From: DASXTC01 sp036505635
GTDB taxonomy: Bacteria > Acidobacteriota > Polarisedimenticolia > JACPZX01 > DASXTC01
Direction: 5' to 3'
Assembly: GCA_036505635.1 (NCBI GenBank)
Contig: DASXTC010000081.1
Location: 1 to 64,000 of the forward strand
DNA: 64,000 bases
Within the stretch, counting starts at the first letter, position 1. Each line of letters starts with the position of its first letter. The position numbers and the translations under genes are program-made. Shown piece after piece: positions 51,945 to 62,100 of the stretch. The notes under the pieces are model-generated. The model made no database searches. It was not told where the DNA came from and was given only the letters and a program-made list of their open reading frames with translations.

Positions 51945-54113
51945 CTACTGGCCGTCCTTAGCGCCCGCTGGGCTCTCCGCCGCCGGCTTGGCGAAGATCG
52001 TCGCGTCAACGGCCGGGTTGACCGCGATCTCCTCCGACACCGATGACTGCATCGGCTCGCCGTTCATCGTCACCTGTGACTTGAACGGCAGGGTGAGCCC
52101 CGACACCGCCCGGAAGTCCGAGAAGGTCGCGACGAACTCGCCCGGCCCCGCCTGACTCTGGCCGCGATAAATCTGGCGAAGGATGCGCCCCGTGGAGGGA
52201 TCGACGAGGATCTTCACCTCTTCCCCGCCCCCCGAGATCACGAGCGCCTCCACCTTCGTTCCCTCGACCTCCTCCTGTCCGGCGTGCTGGACCTTGAAGT
52301 CGGGGTCGTTCCGGTGCTGCGCCATGACGATCGGCAGGCGCCGGATCGCCTTGCCCATGTCGGTCCGCTGAGAATCGGGCATAGGCTGGGGGCCCATCGG
52401 CGTGTTCATGAAGCCCTCCGCGCCCGACACCACCCGGACCATCATCCCCATGGGCGTGTCGAGCTCCTGGCGGATCCGGTCGGGCAGCGCCAGCGTGGAG
52501 ACCACCTTGATGGTCATCTCCCCCTGTGCCGTCTTGACCGTGTTGGCCGAGACCGTGCGGATCGCCTTGACCGAGTCGATCGCGGCGGCCCCGCCGAGCC
52601 CTTCGATCACCCTCGCGAAGAGGCTCTTCCCCCGGACGAGGCTCTCCGCCGAGGCCGCGGGCGCGGCGGCTCCCTTCGGCTCGGGAATCGTGATGTCGAG
52701 CCTGGAGACCTTGCCGAACGATTCGAGAGGCCGGTCCTGCCCCTTCGAGGGGCCCACCACCAGGATCGAAAGCTGATCCTTGTGGATGTACTTCTTCGCC
52801 ACGCGCGCCACCTCCGCGGTGGTCACCTTCTCGATGTTGGCCCGGTATCGCGCGAGAAAATCCGCCGGGTAGTTGAAGTACTCGTAGGTGACCTGCTGAC
52901 CGAGGATCCTCCCGCGCGAGTCGAAGCGGAAGATGAACGAGTTGAGGATCGACTCCTTGGCGCGGCGGACCTCGTCCTCGGTGGGCGGCTTGTTGACGAT
53001 GTCGCCGATCTCGGAGAGCAGGGCGTCGATGCCGGCGGCGGTGGTCTCCGTCTTGGTCGTCATCCAGGTGTTGAAGGTGCCGGGGTAATCGTAGTTGGAA
53101 GCGACGGCGCCCCGGACCGAGTACGCGAGTCCCTTGCGTGAGCGGACGTTGCTGAAGAGCCTCGCCGCGAACGACCCGCCGAACGCCTCGTTGAGGACCT
53201 CCACCGCGAAGTAGTCGGGGTTGTCCCGGCGGATGCCCAGGTGGCCCATGATGATGTCCGACTGGGTCATGTCCTCCTTCTGGATGTAGTAGACGCCCGG
53301 CTTGTTGGTCGCCTGGTAGGCGGCCTCGGGGTCTTTCGTCGCGGGGCCCTTCGGCCAGTCGCCGAACGTCGCGCGGATCCTCGCGGCCATGTCCTTGGCC
53401 GAGAAGTCGCCCACCACGCCGATGATGATCCGGTTGGGCTGGAAATAGGTCTTGTGGAAGGCGAGCAGATCCTCGCGCGAGATCTTCTCGACGCTGGCGT
53501 ACTCGGGCACTCTCGCGTAGGGGCTGTCCGAGCCATAGACCAGTTTCTCGAACTCGCGGTTCATGATCTGCTGGGGGTTGTCGTTGCGCCGGGAGATCCC
53601 CGTTGAGACCTGGTTCTTCGCGAGCTTGATCTTGTCCTCGGCGAAGACCGGGCCGCGGATGACGTCGGCGAAGACCTTCAGCACCTCGGGGAAGTCCTGG
53701 ACCAGGCACGAGAGACTGGCCTCGGTGAACTCGTCCCCCACGCCCGTCTCGACCGTCGCCGCGCGCGCCTCCAGGAAATCGTCGATCTGATCGCCTGTCA
53801 TCGTCTTCGTCCCGCCGGTGCGCAGCGTCTGCCCGAAGATGGCGCCGAGCCCGACCTTGTCGGACGGCTCGAGTCGGGCGCCGCCCCGCACGCGCGCGAA
53901 CAGCTCGATGACCGGAAGCTCGTGGTCCTCGAGCAGCATCAGCACCATCCCGTTGGGCAGGACGGTCCGCTCCGGCTGGGGCACCTCGAAGGGACGCAGC
54001 TCGGGGTACTTGAGCTCCTTGTAGCTCTTCACCTGGTCGAACGCTGGGGCCGCCGCGAGGCAGAACGCCACGAGGGCTGCCGCGATGATCGGAAGGGGTC
54101 GGTTCATTCTCAT
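51945..54113 (-). CDS. M16-family peptidase homologue without HxxEH, with C-terminal extra domain
   Basis: A 722-aa exported protein. After a signal peptide come two M16 halves with LPNGMVLMLLEDHELPVIEL near residue 45. The zinc motif position reads GLGAIFGQTL rather than HxxEH, so this is the non-catalytic subunit of an M16 heterodimer. A C-terminal domain (about 520-722, DRIRQELDTPMGMMVRVVSG...GEFVATFSDFR) resembles lipoprotein-sorting (LolA-like) sheets. I chose the ATG at 54113, nine bases after TAGGAG; an ATG at 54122 abuts the ribosome-binding site. It follows its catalytic partner by 12 bases. Confidence 0.85.
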   Translation of the reverse strand: MRMNRPLPIIAAALVAFCLAAAPAFDQVKSYKELKYPELRPFEVPQPERTVLPNGMVLMLLEDHELPVIELFARVRGGARLEPSDKVGLGAIFGQTLRTGGTKTMTGDQIDDFLEARAATVETGVGDEFTEASLSCLVQDFPEVLKVFADVIRGPVFAEDKIKLAKNQVSTGISRRNDNPQQIMNREFEKLVYGSDSPYARVPEYASVEKISREDLLAFHKTYFQPNRIIIGVVGDFSAKDMAARIRATFGDWPKGPATKDPEAAYQATNKPGVYYIQKEDMTQSDIIMGHLGIRRDNPDYFAVEVLNEAFGGSFAARLFSNVRSRKGLAYSVRGAVASNYDYPGTFNTWMTTKTETTAAGIDALLSEIGDIVNKPPTEDEVRRAKESILNSFIFRFDSRGRILGQQVTYEYFNYPADFLARYRANIEKVTTAEVARVAKKYIHKDQLSILVVGPSKGQDRPLESFGKVSRLDITIPEPKGAAAPAASAESLVRGKSLFARVIEGLGGAAAIDSVKAIRTVSANTVKTAQGEMTIKVVSTLALPDRIRQELDTPMGMMVRVVSGAEGFMNTPMGPQPMPDSQRTDMGKAIRRLPIVMAQHRNDPDFKVQHAGQEEVEGTKVEALVISGGGEEVKILVDPSTGRILRQIYRGQSQAGPGEFVATFSDFRAVSGLTLPFKSQVTMNGEPMQSSVSEEIAVNPAVDATIFAKPAAESPAGAKDGQ

Positions 54114-54125
54114 GGTCTGCATCTC

Positions 54126-55649
54126 CTACCGGCCCGAGGCGCTGCCGGACGCGGGCTTCGCCGGGGTCGTCTCGAGCATCCCGACGGTGCGGTTGGTGTC
54201 CACGAAAGTCCTGGCGGCCACGCGCCGGATGTCGGCCTTGGTGACCTTCTCGATCTTCCCCACCGACTCGAAGAGGTCCTTCCAGCTTCCGTGCAGGGTC
54301 TGGTACTCGGCCAGGTTGTTGGCGAGCCCTTGGTTGCTGTCCATGCTGCGTATCAGATCGGCCTTGGCCCGCGTCTTCACCATGGCCAGCTCGTCGTCCG
54401 TGATGTCCTGCCCCTTGAGCCGCTCCAGCTCCGCGCGGATGGCGTCCCGGACCTCCTCGTTGCCGTGGCCGCGGGCCGGGATTCCGAAGACGATGAACAG
54501 GTTCGGGTACTTGTCCCCGGGGAGCCCCGTGGTCGAACGGACAACCACCGCGATCTGCTTGTCCCGCACGAGCGAGCGGTACAGGCGCGACGTGCGCCCC
54601 GTCGTCAGCACCTCGCTGATCACCTCGTAGACCGGCTCCTCCGGATCGGTCCCGGCCGGCTTGTGATACCCCTCGATGTAGATGGGCTGGGCCGGATCGG
54701 GGATCCGCACGATCCGCTCGGCGTTCTGGACGGGCTCGACGGTGCGCAGAGTGGGAGGCGGGTCCCCCTTGGGGATCCGTCCGAAGTACTTCTCCAGGAT
54801 TGGAATCAGCTCCGCCGCCTTTACGTCTCCCACGACCGCCGTGACGAGATTGGAGGGGACGTAGTAGGTCTTGTAGAACCTCTCGGCGTCCTCGCGCGAG
54901 AACGAGTCCAGGTCGCTCATGTAGCCGACCACCGGCTGGTGGTACGGGTGCGCGGTGAAGGCCGTGCTGAGGAACTGCTCCAGGAGGCGCCCGAAGGGCT
55001 GGCTCTCGGTGCGCAGGCGCCGCTCCTCCTTCACGACGTCACGCTCCTTGTAGAACTCGCGGAAGACCGGTTGCATGAATCGCTCCGACTCGAGGTAGGC
55101 CCACAGCTCGGTCTTGTTGGAGGGGAGCGAGTAGAAATAGTCGGTCGCGTCGGCCCCCGTGCCGGCGTTGAGACCCACGCCGCCGGAGGTGTCGATGATC
55201 TCGTCGAATTCGTTCTTGACGATGTACTTGTCGGCCTCCTCCTGGGCGTCCTTCCAGGCCTTCTCGAGGTCCTTGATCTTCGCCGCGTCGGCGCCGGGCT
55301 TGCGGCGCTCGGCGTCGAACGAGGCGTAGGCGCGGTCAACCTTGTCGAGGGCCACCTTCTCGGCCTGATAATCGTTCGTGCCGATGTTGGGAGTCCCCTT
55401 GAAGGCCATGTGCTCGAACATGTGCGCCAGACCCGTGATGCCGGGGACCTCCTGGGCGGAGCCGACGTTCACGAGGGTGCTGAAAGAGAAGACGGGGGCC
55501 ACGGGCCTCTCGTAGATGACGAAGGTCCAGCCGTTGGCCAGCTTGTGGACCGTCACCTTCTTTTCGATCTGCGGCAGATCCTGCGCCCGGGCCGGCAGGA
55601 TGGCCAGCGCCGTCACGAAGGCGGCCAGGAAAATGGGATGCTGCTTCAT
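54126..55649 (-). CDS. M16-family zinc peptidase, catalytic subunit
   Basis: A 507-aa exported peptidase with signal peptide (to about residue 23). The inverted zinc motif HMFEH is at 76-80, and the downstream Glu ligand lies in the ERDVVKEERR segment (about 202-209). An insertion of about 45 residues with coiled-coil character (AEKVALDKVDRAYASF, KIKDLEKAWKDAQEEADK) separates them more than usual. It forms a gene pair with the non-catalytic homologue downstream, the arrangement of bacterial two-subunit M16B proteases. The ATG at 55649 has GAGG five bases upstream. Confidence 0.88.
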   Translation of the reverse strand: MKQHPIFLAAFVTALAILPARAQDLPQIEKKVTVHKLANGWTFVIYERPVAPVFSFSTLVNVGSAQEVPGITGLAHMFEHMAFKGTPNIGTNDYQAEKVALDKVDRAYASFDAERRKPGADAAKIKDLEKAWKDAQEEADKYIVKNEFDEIIDTSGGVGLNAGTGADATDYFYSLPSNKTELWAYLESERFMQPVFREFYKERDVVKEERRLRTESQPFGRLLEQFLSTAFTAHPYHQPVVGYMSDLDSFSREDAERFYKTYYVPSNLVTAVVGDVKAAELIPILEKYFGRIPKGDPPPTLRTVEPVQNAERIVRIPDPAQPIYIEGYHKPAGTDPEEPVYEVISEVLTTGRTSRLYRSLVRDKQIAVVVRSTTGLPGDKYPNLFIVFGIPARGHGNEEVRDAIRAELERLKGQDITDDELAMVKTRAKADLIRSMDSNQGLANNLAEYQTLHGSWKDLFESVGKIEKVTKADIRRVAARTFVDTNRTVGMLETTPAKPASGSASGR

Positions 55650-55720
55650 GCTCACCTCGGAGGAAAAGGGGGACGTTGCGACCCGGTATTGTACGACATC
55701 CAGGGGGGGATTTTGCCAGC

Positions 55721-56212
55721 TCAGGAGTCGCCGCGCTCGTCCTTGCCGAAGTGTTCGTGGAGACGGCCGATACAGCGCGTCAGGGCCGCCTCCGGGGTGC
55801 GCGCGGTCACCGCCTCGTCGAGGTGAAACTTCATGATCAGCGCCCGCGTGCCGTCCTTACGCCGCACGAAGGGAAATGCCTGGTAGCATTGCTCGCCGAC
55901 GAGGTCGCAGAATATCTCGATTTCCCTGCCGGAGACGCTCACCGTGCGGCGGGCCGGCGGCGGCTCGGGGGGGACCACGGGCCCGGGTGTATCGAGGAAG
56001 CGCAGCGCGGTGCCGGTGGCCAGCTCCTCCGCTTCGCGCGTCGTCGCACCGTAGCCCCTGAAGACCCTCAGGTCGCGCCCGCCGCGATTCGGGTCGAACA
56101 GGAAGACGAGGCAGCAGTACCGGCCCTCGCCGTGCGGCGTGGTGTGCGAGACCACCTCATGGCCTCGCAGGCGGACCTTGACCGCCGTGGTGCCCTGACC
56201 CGGAACCGACAT
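55721..56212 (-). CDS. hypothetical protein
   Basis: A 163-aa soluble protein I cannot assign. It has a beta-rich N-terminal half (VKVRLRGHEVVSHTTPHGEGRYCCLVFLFDP), a Pro-rich linker (PPEPPPARR near 90) and a C-terminal region with FCDLVGEQCYQAFPFVRR. Charged, no signal peptide. The ATG at 56212 lacks a Shine-Dalgarno sequence but has a CATATT -10-like box nine bases upstream with TTGCCG 17 bp before it, consistent with a leaderless start. An in-frame TTG at 56221 is an alternative. Confidence 0.55.
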   Translation of the reverse strand: MSVPGQGTTAVKVRLRGHEVVSHTTPHGEGRYCCLVFLFDPNRGGRDLRVFRGYGATTREAEELATGTALRFLDTPGPVVPPEPPPARRTVSVSGREIEIFCDLVGEQCYQAFPFVRRKDGTRALIMKFHLDEAVTARTPEAALTRCIGRLHEHFGKDERGDS

Positions 56213-56278
56213 GACCGTCAAAATATGAGGACGCCCGGGCGGGGCGGCAAACGGAACCGGACCCGGCTGATAGATCGA

Positions 56279-57793
56279 TCAGTGAGCGAGCCTCTGCGGG
56301 AGCCCTCCGTGGCGCGAGACGGCCGCCGCCTCCGCGCCGGGGAGATCCGATTCCACCATCGCCCCGCAGAGCCGGTCGATGGCGCGCCGCACCTTCCACA
56401 CGTCGCCTCCCGAGGCGTTGACCAGTATGGAAAAGGCGAGCACCTTGCCCTGGCTCGTGAAGGCATAGCCCGACAGGGATGAGACCCCGTTGAGGTAGCC
56501 GGTCTTGGCGCGGATGCGCCGCTGGGCGGGGCCCCCCACCATGCGGCGATCGAGCGTCCCGTCCACGCCGCCGATCGGCAGCGAGGACATGAACTCGGGG
56601 TAGGACTCGAAATCGCGGTACATCGCGAGAAGGACCGCGGCGAGCGAGGCGGCGGTGAGCCGATCCTCGTGCGACAAACCCGATCCGTCGTGGATGCTGA
56701 GCGACGCGGTGTCGACCCCGAGCCCGCGGAGGAAGGAGATCAGGGCGGCGGCCCCTTTGTCGGTCGCCCCCGGGGCGCCGGCCGTCTCGGCCCCCAGCGT
56801 CTTGAGGAAGCTCTCGGCCATGTAGTTGTTGCTCAGCTTGTTCATGGTGCGCACGAGCTCGGAGAGGGGGCGCGACTCGTGCTCGTAGATCTTCACGGCT
56901 CCCGCCGGTACCGCGCCGCGCCGGTCGGTCCCCGCGATGGTGATCCCTTCCTTGGCCGCCGCCTCGCGGAAGGCGGCCAGTGCGTAAAGGGTCGGCTGCT
57001 CCACCGCGCGGTACGAGACGCTCGGGGCGGAGCGCGCGGAGATGTTGCCCTCCACCACGATGATGTTCCGCGTGCCATCGAACTGGCGCCCCACGCGCAG
57101 GTTGGAGCTGGCCCCGCGGGTGACCGCGCGGTTGACGACCTTGAAGAACGAGGAGAAGGGGGTCAGAAAGACCTCGGGCGCGGACCCTTCGCTGGTGGGG
57201 CGCACGACGATCGTCACGGCGCTGAAGTCGGCCGAGAGGGCCGACACGGGAGCGTTGTAGAAGGCGTCCTCGCTGGCCGTCGGCCAGCCATCGGGCCGGT
57301 CCAGGGAGTCAAACCAGGTGTCGTCGCCGACGAGGTCCCCCTCGATGCGCGTGACGCCCCTCGCCCGGATCTCGCGCGCCATCAGCCACCACTGCTCTCC
57401 CGAAAGGCCCGGCGAGCCGGACCCCTTGATGGTCAGGTCGCCGCGGACCGTCCCGTCGGTCGCCGGCCGGCTGGAGGCGTAGAAGGTCGTGGTGAACAGG
57501 TACTCGGGGCGCAGCAGCGACAGGGCCGCCGCCGACGTGATCACCTTCATGTTGGAGGCAGGCTTGAGCGGCATCTCCGGGTTGTGGCTGAAGACCACGC
57601 GCCCCGTGTCGGCCTCGATCACGCGCATGCCCAGCCCCGCGCGGGCCAGCTCCGGGCCGGCGAGGATCGCGCCCAGCGCGTCGGGCAGCGTTCTGCGAGC
57701 GCCCTGGGCCGCGGTCTGCTGGGGGGCCGCGAGAAAGAGGGCTGCGAGCGCCGAAAGGGCGGCGAGCACGGGCCGGCGAGTCAGGGGATGCAT
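56279..57793 (-). CDS. dacB: D-alanyl-D-alanine carboxypeptidase/endopeptidase (PBP4, S13 family)
   Basis: Periplasmic peptidoglycan hydrolase of family S13. The 504-aa protein has a signal peptide (to about residue 30) and the three penicillin-binding motifs: SNMK at 80-83, SNN at 321-323 and KTG at 430-432. Spacing between the first two motifs shows the long S13 insertion. The ATG at 57793 is preceded by GGAGG. It is divergent from the RND adaptor gene with about 190 bases between. Confidence 0.94.
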   Translation of the reverse strand: MHPLTRRPVLAALSALAALFLAAPQQTAAQGARRTLPDALGAILAGPELARAGLGMRVIEADTGRVVFSHNPEMPLKPASNMKVITSAAALSLLRPEYLFTTTFYASSRPATDGTVRGDLTIKGSGSPGLSGEQWWLMAREIRARGVTRIEGDLVGDDTWFDSLDRPDGWPTASEDAFYNAPVSALSADFSAVTIVVRPTSEGSAPEVFLTPFSSFFKVVNRAVTRGASSNLRVGRQFDGTRNIIVVEGNISARSAPSVSYRAVEQPTLYALAAFREAAAKEGITIAGTDRRGAVPAGAVKIYEHESRPLSELVRTMNKLSNNYMAESFLKTLGAETAGAPGATDKGAAALISFLRGLGVDTASLSIHDGSGLSHEDRLTAASLAAVLLAMYRDFESYPEFMSSLPIGGVDGTLDRRMVGGPAQRRIRAKTGYLNGVSSLSGYAFTSQGKVLAFSILVNASGGDVWKVRRAIDRLCGAMVESDLPGAEAAAVSRHGGLPQRLAH

Positions 57794-57981
57794 CTCGAAG
57801 ACCTCCGGTACTAAGCTCTGTTGCGCCCGGATGATAACACGCCGGCAGGGCAGTGACGGCGAGGAGCGCGACCATCGGTTTTTCGAAACGCGTCCGGAAC
57901 CCGGGGCGTCTTAGCTTCGTAGAACCGTGCGCGGGGGCCGACGGCCGCCCATCACATCAAGGACATACCGGGGAGGGGCAG

Positions 57982-59178
57982 ATGCGGGTCGCAAAGGGTG
58001 GCAAGTGGGTATGGATTCTCCCGGTCGCCGGCCTGCTCGTCGCGGCCATCGCGGCCTCCGTCTTCATCTTTAGAGGCTCCGGGCCGGCGCCCGGAAGCCC
58101 GTCGCAGGCCGACTCGGCCGCCGGCGGATCGGTCGAGCTGGCCAGCACCGGGTCGGGCGGCGACGGCAAGGAGAACGGTGAGAAGAAAACCCCCATCCCC
58201 GTGAGCGTGGCCGGCATCGGAACCGGAAAGGTCTCCTCCTACATCTCCTCCACCGCAAACCTGGTCTCCGAGAACGAGGTGAAGGTGCTCGCCGAGACCG
58301 AGGGGCGCGTGGCGGAGCTGCTGGTCGAGGAGGGGGCCCGCGTCGCCAGAGGTCAGGTGCTCGCGGCCCTGGCGCGTGAGGACGAGGAGATCACCTTCAA
58401 CAAGGCGCAGCTCAAGTCGTCCAACGCGAAGCTCGCGCACGAGCGGGCGGTCAAGGCGCTGGCCGAGGATCTCCTCAGCCGTGAGAGCTACGACAAGGTC
58501 ACCATGGACAACGATCTCGCCCAGCAGGAGCTGGCCGAGGCGAAGTGGCGTCTCGACAAGACGGTGATCCGCGCGCCCTTCGACGGGCACGTCACGGCGC
58601 GCGAGATCAGGGTCGGCCAGCACATCAGACCGGGCGATCATGTCTTCACGGTGGCCGATTTCGATCCACTCATCGCGCGCATCTACCTTCCCGAGAAAGA
58701 GATCCTCGGCCTGAGCGAGGGACGGGACGTGCGGATCACGCTGAAGGCCGACGAGTCGATGAAGTTCGGCGGGCGGATACGGCAGATCAGCCCGGTCGTG
58801 GACACCGGCACGGGGACCGTGAAGGTGACGGTCGAGGCCACGGCGCCGCCGTCGGCGGTCCGGCCGGGAGCCTTCGTGACAATCGACGTCGTGCGCGAGA
58901 CGCACCCGCGCGCCCTGCTCGTGCCGCGCGAGGCGGTCATCCGCGAGCTTCAGGACTCCTACGTCTTCGTGGCGAACGGAGAGGTCGCGCAGAAACGCTC
59001 CGTGTCGCTGGGTCTGGAGGAGGGCGGCGTGATCGAGGCGCTGGCCGGCCTTTCGGCCGGCGACAAGGTCATCGTGGCCGGCCAGGGGGGCCTGAAGGAC
59101 AGCTCGCCCATCAAGATCATTCCGTCCAGCGAGGCGTCCGACCTGCGCGCGCAGTCGGCCGGCCCCACCCGCGGCTAG
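57982..59178 (+). CDS. RND efflux periplasmic adaptor (membrane fusion protein)
   Basis: A 398-aa adaptor with one N-terminal membrane segment (about 12-32), a low-complexity linker, the biotinyl-lipoyl-like domain (VLAETEGRVAELLVEEGARVARGQVLA), a short helical hairpin, the barrel (APFDGHVTAREIRVGQHI) and a membrane-proximal domain. It links the RND pumps to an outer-membrane channel, which is absent from this window. The ATG has GGGAGGGG six bases upstream. RND1 starts 2 bases after its stop. Confidence 0.92.
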   Translation: MRVAKGGKWVWILPVAGLLVAAIAASVFIFRGSGPAPGSPSQADSAAGGSVELASTGSGGDGKENGEKKTPIPVSVAGIGTGKVSSYISSTANLVSENEVKVLAETEGRVAELLVEEGARVARGQVLAALAREDEEITFNKAQLKSSNAKLAHERAVKALAEDLLSRESYDKVTMDNDLAQQELAEAKWRLDKTVIRAPFDGHVTAREIRVGQHIRPGDHVFTVADFDPLIARIYLPEKEILGLSEGRDVRITLKADESMKFGGRIRQISPVVDTGTGTVKVTVEATAPPSAVRPGAFVTIDVVRETHPRALLVPREAVIRELQDSYVFVANGEVAQKRSVSLGLEEGGVIEALAGLSAGDKVIVAGQGGLKDSSPIKIIPSSEASDLRAQSAGPTRG

Positions 59179-59180
59179 CC

Positions 59181-62100
59181 ATGAGCCTGATCGAGTTCTC
59201 GCTGAAGCGGCGCGTCACGGTGTCGATGTGCGCCGTTGCGTTGGTCATCTTCGGCGTGGTCGCCTTCACACGGCTTCCCATCAACCTGCTCCCCGACATC
59301 TCATATCCCAGCCTCACGGTGGAGACCCGCTACCCGGGCGCGGCGCCCGGCGAGATCGAGTCACTGGTCAGCCGTCCCGTGGAGGAGGCGGTCGGCGTGG
59401 TGGCGGGAGTGCGCCGGGTCACCTCCGTGTCGCGCCCCGGGCTCTCGCAGGTCACCCTCGAGTTCACGTGGGGCCGCAACATGGACTTCGCTTCCATCGA
59501 CGTGCGGGAGAAGCTCGACCTGGTGGTCCTGCCCAGGGAGGCCGACAAGCCGGTGGTGCTGCGTTTCGACCCGGCCAACGACCCGGTCGTACGCCTCTAC
59601 CTGACCGGGGGCGAGAACCTCTACCAGATCCGCTACATGGCCGACGAGATCCTGAAGAAGGACCTGGAGTCCACCGAAGGTGTCGCCGCCATCAAGGTCA
59701 ACGGCGGCTACGAGGAGGAGATCGAGGTCCGGGTCGACGAGGGCAAGCTGGCGCTGATGGGCCTCAGCATCCAGGAAGTGAACCAGAAGCTGCTGAGGGA
59801 GAACGTCAACCAGGCGGGGGGGAGCCTCTACGAGCAGGAGGCGCGCTACCTGGTGCGGGCGCGAAACGAGTTCAAGGACCTCGACGACATCATGAGGACG
59901 GTGCTGGTCTCCAGGGTCGGCCGCAACATCCTGATGTCGGACGTGGCCCAGGTCACCCGCAGTCACAAGCAGCGCGACGTGATCACGCGGTTCGGCGGAA
60001 CGGAGGCGGTCGAGCTGGCGCTCTACAAGGCCGGGGACGCCAACACGGTGACGGTGGTGAAGGGCGTGCAACGACGTCTCGAGCGGGTGAGAAAAGAGCT
60101 GCCCGCCGGCGTCCAGGTAGTCTCGGGCGCCGACCAGGCGCGGTTCATCGAGGCATCGATCCGGGAGGTGATCAGCAACGCCGTGATCGGCGGGCTGCTG
60201 GCGGTCGTGGTCCTGTTGTTTTTCCTCAAGGACCTCCTCACCACGGCGATCATCAGCGTCTCGATCCCGATCTCGATCGTGGCCACCTTCTTTCTGATGT
60301 ACCAGACGGGCACGACCCTCAACGTCATGTCGCTCGGGGGGCTCGCGCTGGGCGTCGGCATGCTGGTGGACGACGCCATCGTGGTGCTGGAGGCGATCCA
60401 CAAGCGGCGCGAACGGGGCGAGACGGGTTTCATCGCCGCGGAGAGGGGCACTAAGGAAGTGGGACGCGCTGTGGTGGCCTCGACGCTCACCACCGTGGCG
60501 GTCTTCGTGCCGGTGGTCTTCGTGGAAGGGATCGCGGCGCAGCTCTTCAGGGACCAGGCGCTCACGGTCTCTTTCTCCCTGCTGGCCTCGCTGGTGATCT
60601 CCCTGACGCTCAACCCGATGATGTACGCCGTGGCCGGCGGCGCCCGGCCCACGGTCGCGGCTGCGGCCGCGCCCGCCGATACGCGCTGGCACAGGCGGGC
60701 GGCCCGCGCCGCCCTCCTCAGGGCGCCTGTCGCCATCCTGCGCGGGACGCGGTGGGCCCTGGTCCGGACCGGCTCAGCGCTGGCCTTCGTGCTGCGCCCC
60801 CTGACCGCGACCTTCGACGCGGGTCTGGGGGCCTTGACCGCCTCCTACCCGCCCGCCCTGCGCTGGGCCCTGCGTTCGCGCGCGCTCGTCATGACGCTCG
60901 CGCTCGCGGCCTTTCTCGGCTCGCTCCTGCTGGTGCGCGGCCTGGGGGTCGATCTGATCCCGGCACTGTCGGAGGGGGAGTTCAGCTTCCACGTCGAGCT
61001 GCCGGAAGGCACGCCGCTGGAGGCCACCGACGCGTTCGTCCAGGAGGCGCAGAAGGTCCTGGCCGCCGACCCGCGGGTCGACTACTACTCGAGCATCGTG
61101 GGGGGCGCCGGGCTCTCCCTCTCCAGGACGGGCACCGAAGGAGAGAACGCGGCCCGCATCCAGGTGCGCATGAAACCGGGCGCGGGCCGGAAGGACGAGG
61201 AGGCCGTCGCCGAAAGCCTTCGCGGCAAGCTCGAGGAGACCAGACGGGCGCTCTTCAAGTTCGAACGTCCCTCGTACTTCACGTTTCGCACGCCGATCGA
61301 GGTGGAGGTCTACGGGGACAACCTCGCGGACCTGCAGGCTTCCGTCGAATCGCTCAAGCAGTCCGTCGAACGGATCCCCGGCCTTGTCGACGTGAAGTCC
61401 TCGATGGAGATCGGAAACCCCGAGCTGCAGATCACCTTCAACCGGGATCAGCTCACCCGGCTCGGTCTCGACCTCTTCCAGGTGGCCGGCACGGTGCGTA
61501 ACAAGGTGCAGGGCGAGGTGGCGACCCGGTTCCAGGAAGGGGACCGCGAGATCGACATCCGCGTGCGCTCCGTCGAGGTCGGCAGCGCGTCGCTCGGAGA
61601 CGTCAACGACATGATCGTCGGCCAGCGCGGCGGCGTCCCGATCCGCCTGCGATCCGTGGCCGAGGTCAAGCTGGCGGAAGGCCCCAGCGAGATCCGGCGC
61701 ATCGGGCAGAAACGCGCGGCGGTGATCTCGGGCAACCTCTCGGGCCGCGACATGGGCGCCGTTGCCGGGGACGTCCGGGAGGCCATCCGCCGGCAGATTC
61801 TCCCGGCCGGGATCATGGCCGACCTGAGCGGTCAGGAGGAGGAGATGCAGCGCTCCTTCCGCTCGCTCATGATGGCGATGGGGCTGGCGATCTTCCTCGT
61901 CTACCTCGTCATGGCTTGTGAATTCGAATCGCTCCTGCACCCGTTCGTCGTCATGTTCACCGTGCCGCTGGGCGCGATCGGCGCGATCCTGGCTCTTGTC
62001 ATCAGCGGTCACTCGATCAACGTGGTGGGGCTGATCGGAGCGGTGATGCTGGCGGGGATCGTCGTCAAGAACGCCATCGTGCTGATCGACGCGGTGAACA

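Noticed and set aside
51673..52009. Open frames on both strands beginning within the inverted-repeat element
   Set aside because: They arise from the element's own symmetry (both ends translate to the same short start) and run through its hairpin; not genes.
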